Source: Betaproteobacteria bacterium (GTDB lineage Bacteria > Pseudomonadota > Gammaproteobacteria > Burkholderiales > SG8-39). From it: DNA of 5,811 nucleotides. The translations under genes and the position numbers were made by a program. The stretch covers positions 1 through 5,811 of the forward strand of contig CANIIN010000197.1 in NCBI GenBank assembly GCA_947467405.1, read 5' to 3'. Of the stretch, positions 1 through 5,811 are shown piece after piece (the first letter of the stretch is position 1; each line of letters starts with the position of its first letter). The notes beneath the pieces were generated by a model, which was not told the DNA's origin, did not search any database, and was given only the letters and a program-made list of their open reading frames with translations.

Positions 1-1
1 T

Positions 2-742
2 GCCGCGATCGCTTCCGAGGAGATGGAGCACCCGCACCAGATTCCCAGCCGCTATCCGCGCGGCGAGTTTCTGCTGTTGATGGATCCCCTTGACGGCTCG
101 TCGAACATCGACGTCAACGTGTCGATCGGCACCATATTTTCGGTGCTGCGTTGCCCGGAAGGCCAGGAGCCGAATGAAAAGGCGTTCCTGCAGCGCGGCT
201 CCAAACAGGTTGCCGCGGGATTTGCCGTTTATGGCCCGCAGACCCAACTGGTGCTGACCGTCGGTAACGGTGTCGTGGCGTTCACGCTGGACAAGGAACT
301 GGGCAGTTTCGTGCTGACCAATCCAGCCATCATCCTGTCGCCGGACACGGCTGAATTCGCCATCAATATGTCGAATCAACGCAATTGGGAACCACCCATC
401 AGGCGCTATATCGACGAATGCGTGGCCGGCAAGACGGGATCTCGCGGCAAGGACTTCAACATGCGCTGGGTGGCCTCAATGGTCGCCGACGTGTTCCGCA
501 TCCTGTCGCGCGGCGGCATCTTCATGTATCCGCAGGACGCCAAGCACACCAAGGGCCGACTCCGTCTCATGTATGAAGCCAATCCGATGGCGTTCATTGT
601 GGAACAGGCGGGCGGGGCGGCCACCAATGGCCGGCAGCGCATCCTCGATATCGATCCGACCGAACTCCACGAGCGTGTCGGCGTGGTGCTCGGCTCGAAA
701 AACGAAGTCGAGCGCGTGACCCGCTATTGCACGGAAGCTTGA
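2..742 (+). CDS. fbp: Fructose-1,6-bisphosphatase class I, 5'-truncated by the window edge
   Basis: This enzyme hydrolyses fructose-1,6-bisphosphate to fructose-6-phosphate plus Pi in gluconeogenesis and the Calvin cycle, in the cytoplasm. The open frame enters from the left edge; 246 codons are present, so about 85-90 N-terminal residues are missing compared with the usual 330-340. Visible motifs are ASEE (metal-binding acidic pair, 14-22), MDPLDGSSNID (metal and phosphate site, from 80), KQVAAGFAVYG, the GGIFMYP stretch, and LMYEANPMAF followed by EQAGGAA, with the metal-ligand Glu in YEANP. This is the full catalytic core of class I FBPase. The tail (GSKNEVERVTRY) resembles beta/gammaproteobacterial enzymes. 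The N-terminal region, where an AMP site would lie in this family, is outside the window. It ends in TGA, 43 bp before the phosphofructokinase gene and with no terminator between, so co-transcription is likely. The Met codon at 23 is internal, not the start. Confidence 0.97.
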   Translation, partial: AAIASEEMEHPHQIPSRYPRGEFLLLMDPLDGSSNIDVNVSIGTIFSVLRCPEGQEPNEKAFLQRGSKQVAAGFAVYGPQTQLVLTVGNGVVAFTLDKELGSFVLTNPAIILSPDTAEFAINMSNQRNWEPPIRRYIDECVAGKTGSRGKDFNMRWVASMVADVFRILSRGGIFMYPQDAKHTKGRLRLMYEANPMAFIVEQAGGAATNGRQRILDIDPTELHERVGVVLGSKNEVERVTRYCTEA

Positions 743-785
743 GTTCGATTCCGCATCGCATTTCCAACCCGGGCATTGCCGGCGC

Positions 786-2054
786 ATGAAGTCTGTCGCA
801 CGCAACGCCCTGTATGCGCAAGCCGGCGGTGCCACGGCGGTATTGAATGCATCGGCAGCCGCCGTCATTGCAGAGGCTCGTCGCCATCCCGGAAGAATCG
901 GTAAAGTCTTTGCCGCACGCGATGGACTTCTGGGCATCCTTGCTGAAGATCTGGTCGATACGTCGCGGTTGACGACGACCGATCTTGCCGGGCTGGCAAC
1001 CATGCCGGGTGCAATATTCGGCACCTGCCGTGCAGGTTTGAAGACGCGCTCGGAAGACCCTCGCTCGTGGCAACGCATTGTGGACGTTCTGGCTGCCCAT
1101 CAAATCGGTTATGTGTTTTACAACGGCGGAAACGGCTCTTCTGATACCGCACAGAAGCTGTCGGAGATAGCTGCGCACACCGGATACCCGTTATGTGTCG
1201 TGGGTGTGCCGAAGACCATCGACAACGACATGGTCGGAACAGACTCCTGTCCCGGTTTCGGTTCGGCGGCCAAATATGTCGCCACCGGCCTGCGTGAGGC
1301 GGCGATGGAAGTGCATTCCATGGCGAGAACGTCCACCAAGGTGTTCGTTCTTGAAGTGATGGGGCGCAATGCCGGGTGGCTGACTGCTGCCTGTGGACTC
1401 GCCGCCGTGAAGGCGGGTGATGCTCCGCACCTGTTGCTGTTTCCCGAGGTCACGTTCAATTCTCAACGATTCCTCGCCAAGGTCAAGGAAACGGTCATCC
1501 GCAAGGGCTTCTGTGTCATAGCCGCCTCCGAAGGCATTCGGCGGTCAGACGGATCACACGTGTCGGAATCGACGAATCGAGATTCCCATGGCAACCCCCA
1601 ACTGGGCGGCGTAGCGCCCTACCTGGCCCGCCTGGTGACGGAAAAACTGGGCCACAAATGTCATTGGGCGGTTGCCGACTACCTGCAGCGGGCCGGTCGC
1701 CATATCGCGTCGGCAACCGACCTCGCGCACGCCGAGGCAGTCGGCCGAGCCGCGGTGGAATTGGCTTTGAAGGGAGGCAACGGCATCATGCCGGTCATTC
1801 GGCGCAAGTCCTCTCTTCCCTATCGATGGAATATCAAAACGGTGCAGTTGTCCGCCATTGCGGTGCGAGAGCGTTTCTTGCCGGCCAGTTTCATGTCGGC
1901 GGATAGGTGGGGCATCAGTGCCCGAGGGCGATCCTATCTGTCGCCCCTGATCGAGGGGGAGGCTTTGCCCCCGTTCCGGCATGGATTGCCTGCCTATCCC
2001 GATCTGCAGTTTCCGTCCGTGCCCCGCAGGCTGGGCGGTTTTGATATCCGCTGA
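786..2054 (+). CDS. pfp: 6-phosphofructokinase of the pyrophosphate-dependent (Pfp) type, donor residue atypical
   Basis: This is a PfkA-superfamily phosphofructokinase of 422 residues, close to the roughly 420-residue Methylococcus-type PPi enzymes, which reversibly phosphorylate fructose-6-P (and sedoheptulose-7-P) in the cytoplasm. Motifs in order: N-terminal YAQAGGATAVLNAS (glycine-rich), FYNGGNGSSDT (donor loop, GGNGS at 114-118), PKTIDND (142-148, catalytic Asp146), MGRNAGW (192-198, sugar-phosphate binding), SEG (248-250), LGGVAPYLAR, and YLQRAGRH (299-306). Lys143 is the residue typical of PPi enzymes, where E. coli PfkA has Gly124. The matching donor-loop residue, Asp in PPi enzymes and Gly104 in E. 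coli, is Gly117 here, so PPi versus ATP use is uncertain. The ATG is chosen because the family begins a few residues before the YAQxGG motif; it has no clear Shine-Dalgarno, which suggests translation linked to upstream fbp. It lies between fbp and hppA, as expected for a PPi-metabolism operon. Confidence 0.9.
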   Translation: MKSVARNALYAQAGGATAVLNASAAAVIAEARRHPGRIGKVFAARDGLLGILAEDLVDTSRLTTTDLAGLATMPGAIFGTCRAGLKTRSEDPRSWQRIVDVLAAHQIGYVFYNGGNGSSDTAQKLSEIAAHTGYPLCVVGVPKTIDNDMVGTDSCPGFGSAAKYVATGLREAAMEVHSMARTSTKVFVLEVMGRNAGWLTAACGLAAVKAGDAPHLLLFPEVTFNSQRFLAKVKETVIRKGFCVIAASEGIRRSDGSHVSESTNRDSHGNPQLGGVAPYLARLVTEKLGHKCHWAVADYLQRAGRHIASATDLAHAEAVGRAAVELALKGGNGIMPVIRRKSSLPYRWNIKTVQLSAIAVRERFLPASFMSADRWGISARGRSYLSPLIEGEALPPFRHGLPAYPDLQFPSVPRRLGGFDIR

Positions 2055-2116
2055 GCGGTCTGCCCGGGCCGCGACACGGGCCTCGACAAAGCTAACGAGG
2101 GTTGGTGGGTTCCGGT

Positions 2117-2122
2117 TATAAT
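2117..2122 (+). promoter_or_regulatory. Candidate -10 box (TATAAT) for hppA
   Basis: An exact TATAAT lies 76 bp before the hppA start, in the 144-bp gap after the phosphofructokinase gene. No good -35 is found 15-19 bp upstream (the bases there read around AACGAG), and there is no TGn extension. It would need an activator or be weak. Transcription would begin near 2129, giving a leader of about 70 nt. It suggests hppA can be expressed apart from fbp and pfp. Confidence 0.4.
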
Positions 2123-2131
2123 CCAACGCCT

Positions 2132-2145
2132 TACGGATTTCCGTA
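2132..2145. promoter_or_regulatory. Dyad TACGGA-TT-TCCGTA in the hppA leader
   Basis: A perfect 6-bp inverted repeat with a 2-base centre begins about 10 bp after the TATAAT, just at the expected transcription start. In DNA it could be an operator. In RNA it could form a 5-bp stem with a 4-base loop. No known regulator's consensus was recognised, and a short dyad can arise by chance. Confidence 0.35.
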
Positions 2146-2187
2146 GCATTTCTTAAACCCCCCAAGGCCCTAGAAAAGGCCAGCTCT

Positions 2188-2196
2188 GAGGAGGAG
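2188..2196 (+). promoter_or_regulatory. Strong ribosome binding site of hppA
   Basis: GAGGAGGAG stands immediately before the ATG at 2199; its AGGAGG core (2189-2194) leaves a 4-base spacer. It is the only strong + strand Shine-Dalgarno in the window and fixes the hppA start. The contrast with the phosphofructokinase gene, which has none, suggests much higher translation of the pump. Confidence 0.85.
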
Positions 2197-2198
2197 TT

Positions 2199-4265
2199 AT
2201 GTCAGCAGGACTCTGGTTCGCGCTTATTTGCGCGGTCGCCGCAATCGTCTATGGAATCTGGCAGATCAGCTGGATTATCGCGCAGCCTACCGGTAACGAT
2301 CGCATGCGCGAAATCGCCGCCGCCATTCAGGCTGGTGCGAACGCCTATCTCAACCGGCAGTACACAACGATCGCCATCGTCGGCGGGATCCTCTTCGTCG
2401 TTCTGGGCTTCGCGCTCGGTTGGACGACGGCGATCGGCTTCCTGATCGGCGCCGTGCTTTCGGGTGCGACCGGTTACATCGGCATGAACGTGTCGGTTCG
2501 TTCCAACGTGCGCACCGCTCAGGCTGCCACGATCGGGCTGAACGAGGCGCTGAAGGTCGCTTTCCGCGGTGGCGCCATTACCGGCCTGCTGGTGGTTGGT
2601 CTGGCGCTGCTGGGTGTGGCAGGCTTCTACGCCTTCCTGCACGGAGCCAGCGCGCCCGAGGCGAAACTCTCCGAAGTCATCAAGCCGCTGATCGGCTTTG
2701 GCTTTGGCGGTTCGCTGATCTCCATCTTCGCCCGTCTTGGTGGCGGCATCTTCACCAAGGGTGCTGACGTTGGTGCGGATCTGGTTGGCAAGGTTGAGGC
2801 GGGCATCCCGGAAGACGACCCCCGCAACCCGGCTGTGATCGCCGACAACGTTGGTGACAACGTCGGTGACTGCGCAGGTATGGCTGCTGACCTGTTCGAA
2901 ACCTATGCCGTGACGCTGATCGCGACCATGGTGCTGGGCGCCCTGGTGGTGAAGTCGACAACCGATGCCGCGCTGGTGTATCCGCTGGCCATCGGCGGTT
3001 TCGCCATCATCGCCTCGATCATCGGCTGCCTGTTCGTCAAGGCAACCCCGGGCAAGAAGATCATGAACGCGCTGTATCGCGGCCTGATCGTGGCCGGCGT
3101 CCTGGCGCTGATCGCGTTCTACCCGATCACAGACTATTTCATGGCTGAAGTGCTCAAGACAGCGACCTTTGACATCTCCGGCGTACAGAAGAGCATCACC
3201 GTGATGCACCTGTACGGCGCGACTGTCGTCGGCCTGGTCCTGACTGCCCTGATGGTCGTGATCACCGAGTACTACACCGCGACCGAATACGCTCCGGTGC
3301 GTCACGTCGCTCAGGCATCGACCACGGGACACGGCACCAACATCATCGCCGGTCTTGGCGTATCCATGCGCTCCACTGCCTGGCCGGTTCTGTCGGTCTG
3401 CCTGGCGATTCTGGTCGCCTACAATCTGGCCGGCCTCTACGGCATCGCCATTGCCGCGACGTCCATGCTGTCCATGACCGGCATCATCGTTGCGCTCGAC
3501 GCCTATGGCCCGATCACCGACAACGCCGGCGGCATCGCCGAAATGGCCGGCATGCCGGAATCGGTTCGCGCGATTACCGATCCGCTGGACGCCGTGGGCA
3601 ACACCACCAAGGCTGTGACCAAGGGGTACGCCATCGGTTCCGCCGGTTTGGCTGCGCTGGTGCTGTTTGCCGATTACACGCACGCCCTCGAAGCCGCAGG
3701 CAAGACGCTGACGTTCGATCTGTCGAACCACATGGTGGTTATCGGTCTGCTTATCGGCGGCCTGATTCCCTACCTCTTCGGTGCCATGGCCATGGAAGCT
3801 GTCGGTCGTGCCGCCGGTTCCGTGGTGGTGGAAGTGCGCCGTCAGTTCAAGGAGATCAAGGGCATCATGGAAGGCACTGCCAAGCCGGACTACGGCACGG
3901 CGGTTGACATGCTGACCAAGGCGGCTATCAAGGAAATGATTGTGCCGTCGCTCCTGCCGGTGCTGGTGCCGATCGTGATCGGCCTCACTCTCGGACCTCA
4001 AGCCCTCGGTGGCGTGCTGATGGGCTCCATCGTGACCGGACTGTTCGTGGCCATTTCCATGACCACCGGTGGCGGAGCCTGGGACAATGCCAAGAAGTAC
4101 ATCGAAGATGGCCATTTCGGTGGCAAGGGATCGGAAGCCCACAAGGCAGCCGTGACCGGCGATACGGTTGGCGATCCCTACAAGGACACAGCGGGTCCTG
4201 CGGTCAACCCGCTGATCAAGATCATCAACATCGTGGCGCTGCTGATCGTGCCCCTGATGGTTTGA
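2199..4265 (+). CDS. hppA: K+-independent proton-translocating membrane pyrophosphatase
   Basis: This integral membrane pump hydrolyses cytoplasmic pyrophosphate and moves H+ across the inner membrane. At 688 residues it is full length (bacterial members are about 660-720), with many hydrophobic helices from the N-terminus (LWFALICAVAAIVYGIW) to the C-terminal VALLIVPLMV. Diagnostic motifs are DVGADLVGKVE (190-200, PPi/Mg binding), DNVGDNVGDCAGMAADLFETY (from 216), the EYYTATEYAPVRHVAQAS loop, DAYGPITDNAGGIAEM, and the C-terminal GDTVGDPYKDTAGPAVNPLIK (from 654). The subclass is read from GNTTKAVTKG: Lys471 and Thr474 occupy positions that are Ala and Gly in K+-dependent pumps, so it should be K+-insensitive and H+-pumping, as in Rhodospirillum rubrum. 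The start follows a strong Shine-Dalgarno. Placement after pfp fits use of PPi made by a PPi-linked kinase acting in reverse, besides PPi from biosynthesis. A strong terminator follows. Confidence 0.97.
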   Translation: MSAGLWFALICAVAAIVYGIWQISWIIAQPTGNDRMREIAAAIQAGANAYLNRQYTTIAIVGGILFVVLGFALGWTTAIGFLIGAVLSGATGYIGMNVSVRSNVRTAQAATIGLNEALKVAFRGGAITGLLVVGLALLGVAGFYAFLHGASAPEAKLSEVIKPLIGFGFGGSLISIFARLGGGIFTKGADVGADLVGKVEAGIPEDDPRNPAVIADNVGDNVGDCAGMAADLFETYAVTLIATMVLGALVVKSTTDAALVYPLAIGGFAIIASIIGCLFVKATPGKKIMNALYRGLIVAGVLALIAFYPITDYFMAEVLKTATFDISGVQKSITVMHLYGATVVGLVLTALMVVITEYYTATEYAPVRHVAQASTTGHGTNIIAGLGVSMRSTAWPVLSVCLAILVAYNLAGLYGIAIAATSMLSMTGIIVALDAYGPITDNAGGIAEMAGMPESVRAITDPLDAVGNTTKAVTKGYAIGSAGLAALVLFADYTHALEAAGKTLTFDLSNHMVVIGLLIGGLIPYLFGAMAMEAVGRAAGSVVVEVRRQFKEIKGIMEGTAKPDYGTAVDMLTKAAIKEMIVPSLLPVLVPIVIGLTLGPQALGGVLMGSIVTGLFVAISMTTGGGAWDNAKKYIEDGHFGGKGSEAHKAAVTGDTVGDPYKDTAGPAVNPLIKIINIVALLIVPLMV

Positions 4266-4279
4266 GTTTGATCCTGAAG

Positions 4280-4299
4280 GCCCCCGGCTGATCGGGGGC
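4280..4299 (+). terminator. First hairpin after hppA, without a T-run
   Basis: GCCCCCG and CGGGGGC form a 7-bp GC stem around the loop GCTGAT, 14 bp after the hppA stop. No T-run follows, so alone it is unlikely to terminate. It may protect the mRNA 3' end or assist the next hairpin. Confidence 0.5.
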
Positions 4300-4308
4300 T
4301 CAATAGAG

Positions 4309-4333
4309 AAGGGCGGCCATGGCCGCCCTTTTT
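4309..4333 (+). terminator. Rho-independent terminator of the fbp-pfp-hppA unit
   Basis: AAGGGCGGCC-AT-GGCCGCCCTT is a perfect palindrome with 11-base half-sites, followed by further Ts and then CTTT. This is a textbook intrinsic terminator for + strand transcripts. The convergent NnrS-family gene ends 38 bp beyond it. Read on the - strand the hairpin is followed by CTCTATT, a poorer U-tract, so bidirectional action is possible but weaker. Confidence 0.9.
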
Positions 4334-4370
4334 CTTTGCCTGCAGCGCATTGATTTCACTACAGCCGCTT

Positions 4371-5558
4371 CTAGCCCGGACGTCCATCGAGTCTTGGTCG
4401 GGTGAGCACTGGCCAGAAGTGAAGGGTGAAAAGGCCGAAGGCCATCGACCAGAGTGTGCCGGAGAGAGTGATCGCCGCAAGCGTCAGTCCGGGAACAGCG
4501 ACGGGCAGAAAAACGCGTACCAGCGCACCAATCTGCAACAGGACATAGCAGAGGGTTTCGGTCCGGCTTGCCTGCAACATCCGACCGGTGTGTCCGCGAG
4601 CAGTGCGCGTCATCATGCCCAGGGTCAAGCCGCCGATCGCACCGACGGTCAGGGCATGCGTCGCCACGCTGGCGCTGACCAGACCGGCCGCTGCCGCCGC
4701 ACGCAATAGCAGATGCAGTGGAATCCAGGCGTAGGCCGCATGCAGTATCCACAGGATCGGTTTGCTCATCGTGCGCCAGGGCTGCCATAGCCAGAGGCGT
4801 GCCGCGTGGGCGATGCCGGCGACAATCGCAATGACCGTCAGAATCGGCAGCGACATGTTCAACGCATCCACCACGATGATCGCGATCACACTGCCCACTG
4901 ACACGCGCTCCAGCCAGGCTTTGCGTACGGGTTGGGCCTGTACCGCGTTGGCTGTGAACATCGGAATGACGCGTCCGCCCATGATGACCATGATGAGCAA
5001 CACGACATCCATGGCCGCTTGCAGCATGACACGGGCGGGGATATCGATCATCCCGGCCATGACGAGATTGAAACCGATATTGGCAATTCCGATCAATGTC
5101 AGCAGCACGACAAAGAACCTGTTGCGTCGGTTTTTGGCAGCGTGAATCGGTTTGTGGATTCCGGCCGCCGCCATGGCCGTGAAGAGCGTGTCGGCCACCG
5201 CTGCGGCCAGAGGCCAGGACAGTCCGACCAGCACTCGAGCGACGACCCAGACGACAGCGATCAAGGCCAGATGCCGGCCGGTCGGGGTGGGCCGACTCGT
5301 CCAGTTGCCGACTGCCGTAAAGAGAAACCCGACGATCACGGCCTGCGCGAATCCGAAGATCATTTCATGCGCGTGCCATAACGGATCGCGCAGATAGGCC
5401 AGTTCGCCGGTCCATCCCGCGTATCGCGCAATCCAGATGACCATGGCGATGGCGGCGAAGGCACCTGCAAGCAGATAGAACGGGCGGAAACCGAGATCCC
5501 ACAGCGACCATGTCGTCGCGGGTGCAGTGTTCCTCACAGGTTCCTGGATGTTCAGCAT
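4371..5558 (-). CDS. nnrS: NnrS family polytopic membrane protein (nitric oxide/nitrosative stress-linked)
   Basis: NnrS proteins are haem/copper-associated inner-membrane proteins found with denitrification and NO-detoxification genes. They help cells tolerate NO stress, but their biochemical activity is not settled. This one has 395 residues, normal for the family, with about 12 hydrophobic helices by eye (roughly 25-45, 64-84, 95-132, 147-168, 181-200, 220-255, 265-287, 300-318, 335-380). Family motifs are FRPFYLLAG (24-32), WHAHEMIFGF (61-70), TAVGNWTSRP (81-90), GGRVIPMFTANA (194-205), HALTVGAIGG (301-310) and MMTRTARGHTGR (315-326); the His and Met residues are likely metal or haem ligands. 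The frame is open to an earlier ATG at 5657, but the chosen start has GGAG seven bases upstream, matches the family N-terminus, and keeps the FNR-type box outside the coding region. It stands alone, convergent to hppA, with no other nitrogen-oxide gene in view. Confidence 0.93.
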   Translation of the reverse strand: MLNIQEPVRNTAPATTWSLWDLGFRPFYLLAGAFAAIAMVIWIARYAGWTGELAYLRDPLWHAHEMIFGFAQAVIVGFLFTAVGNWTSRPTPTGRHLALIAVVWVVARVLVGLSWPLAAAVADTLFTAMAAAGIHKPIHAAKNRRNRFFVVLLTLIGIANIGFNLVMAGMIDIPARVMLQAAMDVVLLIMVIMGGRVIPMFTANAVQAQPVRKAWLERVSVGSVIAIIVVDALNMSLPILTVIAIVAGIAHAARLWLWQPWRTMSKPILWILHAAYAWIPLHLLLRAAAAAGLVSASVATHALTVGAIGGLTLGMMTRTARGHTGRMLQASRTETLCYVLLQIGALVRVFLPVAVPGLTLAAITLSGTLWSMAFGLFTLHFWPVLTRPRLDGRPG

Positions 5559-5565
5559 CGGTAGT

Positions 5566-5569
5566 CTCC
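5566..5569 (-). promoter_or_regulatory. Shine-Dalgarno of the NnrS-family gene
   Basis: On the - strand GGAG precedes the ATG at 5558 with a 7-base spacer (ACTACCG). It decides the start in favour of 5558. The upstream alternative at 5657 has only AGGG two bases from its ATG and would add 33 residues without membrane or family character. Confidence 0.7.
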
Positions 5570-5625
5570 GGTGGAGCGATGCTGACGAGTGTATTGGATA
5601 GGCCTTGCCGAACCGAGAGATCCGG

Positions 5626-5639
5626 TTGATGGATATCAA
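5626..5639 (-). promoter_or_regulatory. FNR/DNR/NNR-type box upstream of nnrS
   Basis: TTGAT-GGAT-ATCAA matches the FNR-family consensus TTGAT-N4-ATCAA exactly, with both half-sites perfect. Its near edge is 67 bp upstream of the start codon. The centre (5632.5) would put a class II transcription start near 5591. Poor -10-like hexamers TATCCA (5600-5595) and TACACT (5593-5588) are nearby, as is common for activator-dependent promoters. Oxygen-sensing FNR/ANR and NO-sensing DNR/NNR share nearly the same site, so the regulator cannot be told from the sequence. Confidence 0.8.
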
Positions 5640-5672
5640 GCTATCCCGGGTTGCCATAACCCTGTTCTAAAC

Positions 5673-5689
5673 GGCTCTTTTCGCATTAG
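5673..5689. repeat. Possible terminal inverted repeat of an insertion sequence
   Basis: GGCTCTTTTCGCATTAG begins 13 bases beyond the stop of the partial gene at the right edge and reads inward toward that gene. Ends starting GGCTCTT are, from memory, common among ISL3-family elements, which make 8-bp AT-rich target duplications. The adjacent outer 8 bases are TTCTAAAC (5665-5672). The partner repeat and second target copy lie outside the window, so this rests on position and resemblance only. Confidence 0.3.
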
Positions 5690-5701
5690 TTAGGGATGCC
5701 A

Positions 5702-5811
5702 TCAGCGACCCAATGCCAGATTGAGCATGGATGCGGGTTGGCGACGGTTCTGGGCTGACCGGTCCAGCGCGCGGAACCAACCCAAATAGCTGGCCAGGTA
5801 AGACGTGGCCA
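5702..5811 (-). CDS. C-terminal 35 residues of an unidentified - strand gene, possibly a transposase
   Basis: An uninterrupted frame runs in from the right edge and ends in TGA at 5704-5702. The tail reads SYLASYLGWFRALDRSAQ, then Asn, two Arg, and QPASMLNLALGR. The YLGWFRALDR ... ASMLNLALG pattern is aromatic and basic and resembles C-termini of DDE-type transposases, but no catalytic motif is visible and the family cannot be fixed. The nearby GGCTCTT... sequence just past the stop would fit the edge of an insertion sequence. It could equally be an ordinary gene. The 143-bp gap to nnrS contains no terminator-like hairpin. Confidence 0.4.
   Translation of the reverse strand, partial: ATSYLASYLGWFRALDRSAQNRRQPASMLNLALGR

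Noticed and set aside
476..1178. Overlapping - strand open frames across the fbp/phosphofructokinase junction
   Set aside because: Ala/Arg-rich, no recognisable motif or ribosome site, and they lie across two genes with clear conserved motifs on the other strand.
2062..2081. Hairpin GCCCG/CGGGC just after the phosphofructokinase stop as a terminator
   Set aside because: Only 5 bp of stem with a 10-base loop and no following T-run, so it gives no support for termination between pfp and hppA.
1554..2165. A 203-codon - strand open frame antisense to the end of the phosphofructokinase gene
   Set aside because: No family resemblance; its length is explained by GC-rich codon use in the real gene.
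2164..2181. AAGGCC direct repeat and GGCC/GGCC stem in the hppA leader as a riboswitch
   Set aside because: A 4-bp stem with no conserved aptamer features; it does not resemble a fluoride or other known riboswitch and is easily due to chance.
2202..4142. A 646-codon open frame on the - strand, antisense to almost all of hppA
   Set aside because: The product is a His/Gln/Asp/Arg-rich low-complexity sequence with no domain, as expected from the complement of a GC-rich membrane-protein gene. hppA on the + strand has complete family motifs.
4350..5397. Several + strand open frames opposite nnrS
   Set aside because: Their products are His/Asp/Arg- or Met/Thr-rich shadows of the membrane helices encoded on the - strand, with no supported start.
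5559..5657. A 33-residue N-terminal extension of NnrS from the ATG at 5657
   Set aside because: It would put the perfect FNR-type box inside the coding region, lacks a good ribosome site, and adds residues not resembling the family N-terminus.

Overview
The window looks like a chromosomal segment of a GC-rich proteobacterium. The class I FBPase resembles beta/gammaproteobacterial enzymes. A pyrophosphate-type phosphofructokinase beside a proton-pumping pyrophosphatase is an arrangement I know from methanotrophs and chemoautotrophic beta/gammaproteobacteria. An NnrS-family gene with an FNR-type box suggests a lineage that meets low oxygen or nitric oxide. Genus cannot be read from this stretch.

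Layout on the + strand: the 3' three quarters of fbp (2-742), a PPi-type 6-phosphofructokinase gene (786-2054), and hppA, a K+-independent H+-translocating pyrophosphatase (2199-4265). The fbp-pfk gap is only 43 bp with no terminator. The pfk-hppA gap is 144 bp and carries an exact TATAAT, a short dyad and a strong Shine-Dalgarno, so hppA may have its own promoter as well as read-through. Two hairpins follow hppA; the second is an 11-bp perfect palindrome with a T-run and is a convincing intrinsic terminator.

On the - strand, converging on that terminator, is an NnrS-family polytopic membrane protein (4371-5558). A perfect TTGAT-N4-ATCAA site (5626-5639) lies 67 bp upstream of its start. Past it the window ends in the last 35 codons of another - strand gene (5702 to the edge). 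That tail, together with a possible IS end at 5673, looks like the edge of an insertion sequence, though this is tentative.

How the genes fit: FBPase and the phosphofructokinase act on the fructose-6-P / fructose-1,6-bisP step (and possibly sedoheptulose bisphosphate in a Calvin or RuMP context). A PPi-linked enzyme working in the dephosphorylating direction would make PPi, which HppA could turn into proton-motive force. The most interesting point is that the kinase has Gly at the residue that normally marks PPi use (GGNGS where relatives have GGxDS), while keeping the Lys of the PKTIDND motif. Its phosphoryl donor is therefore in doubt despite its neighbour.
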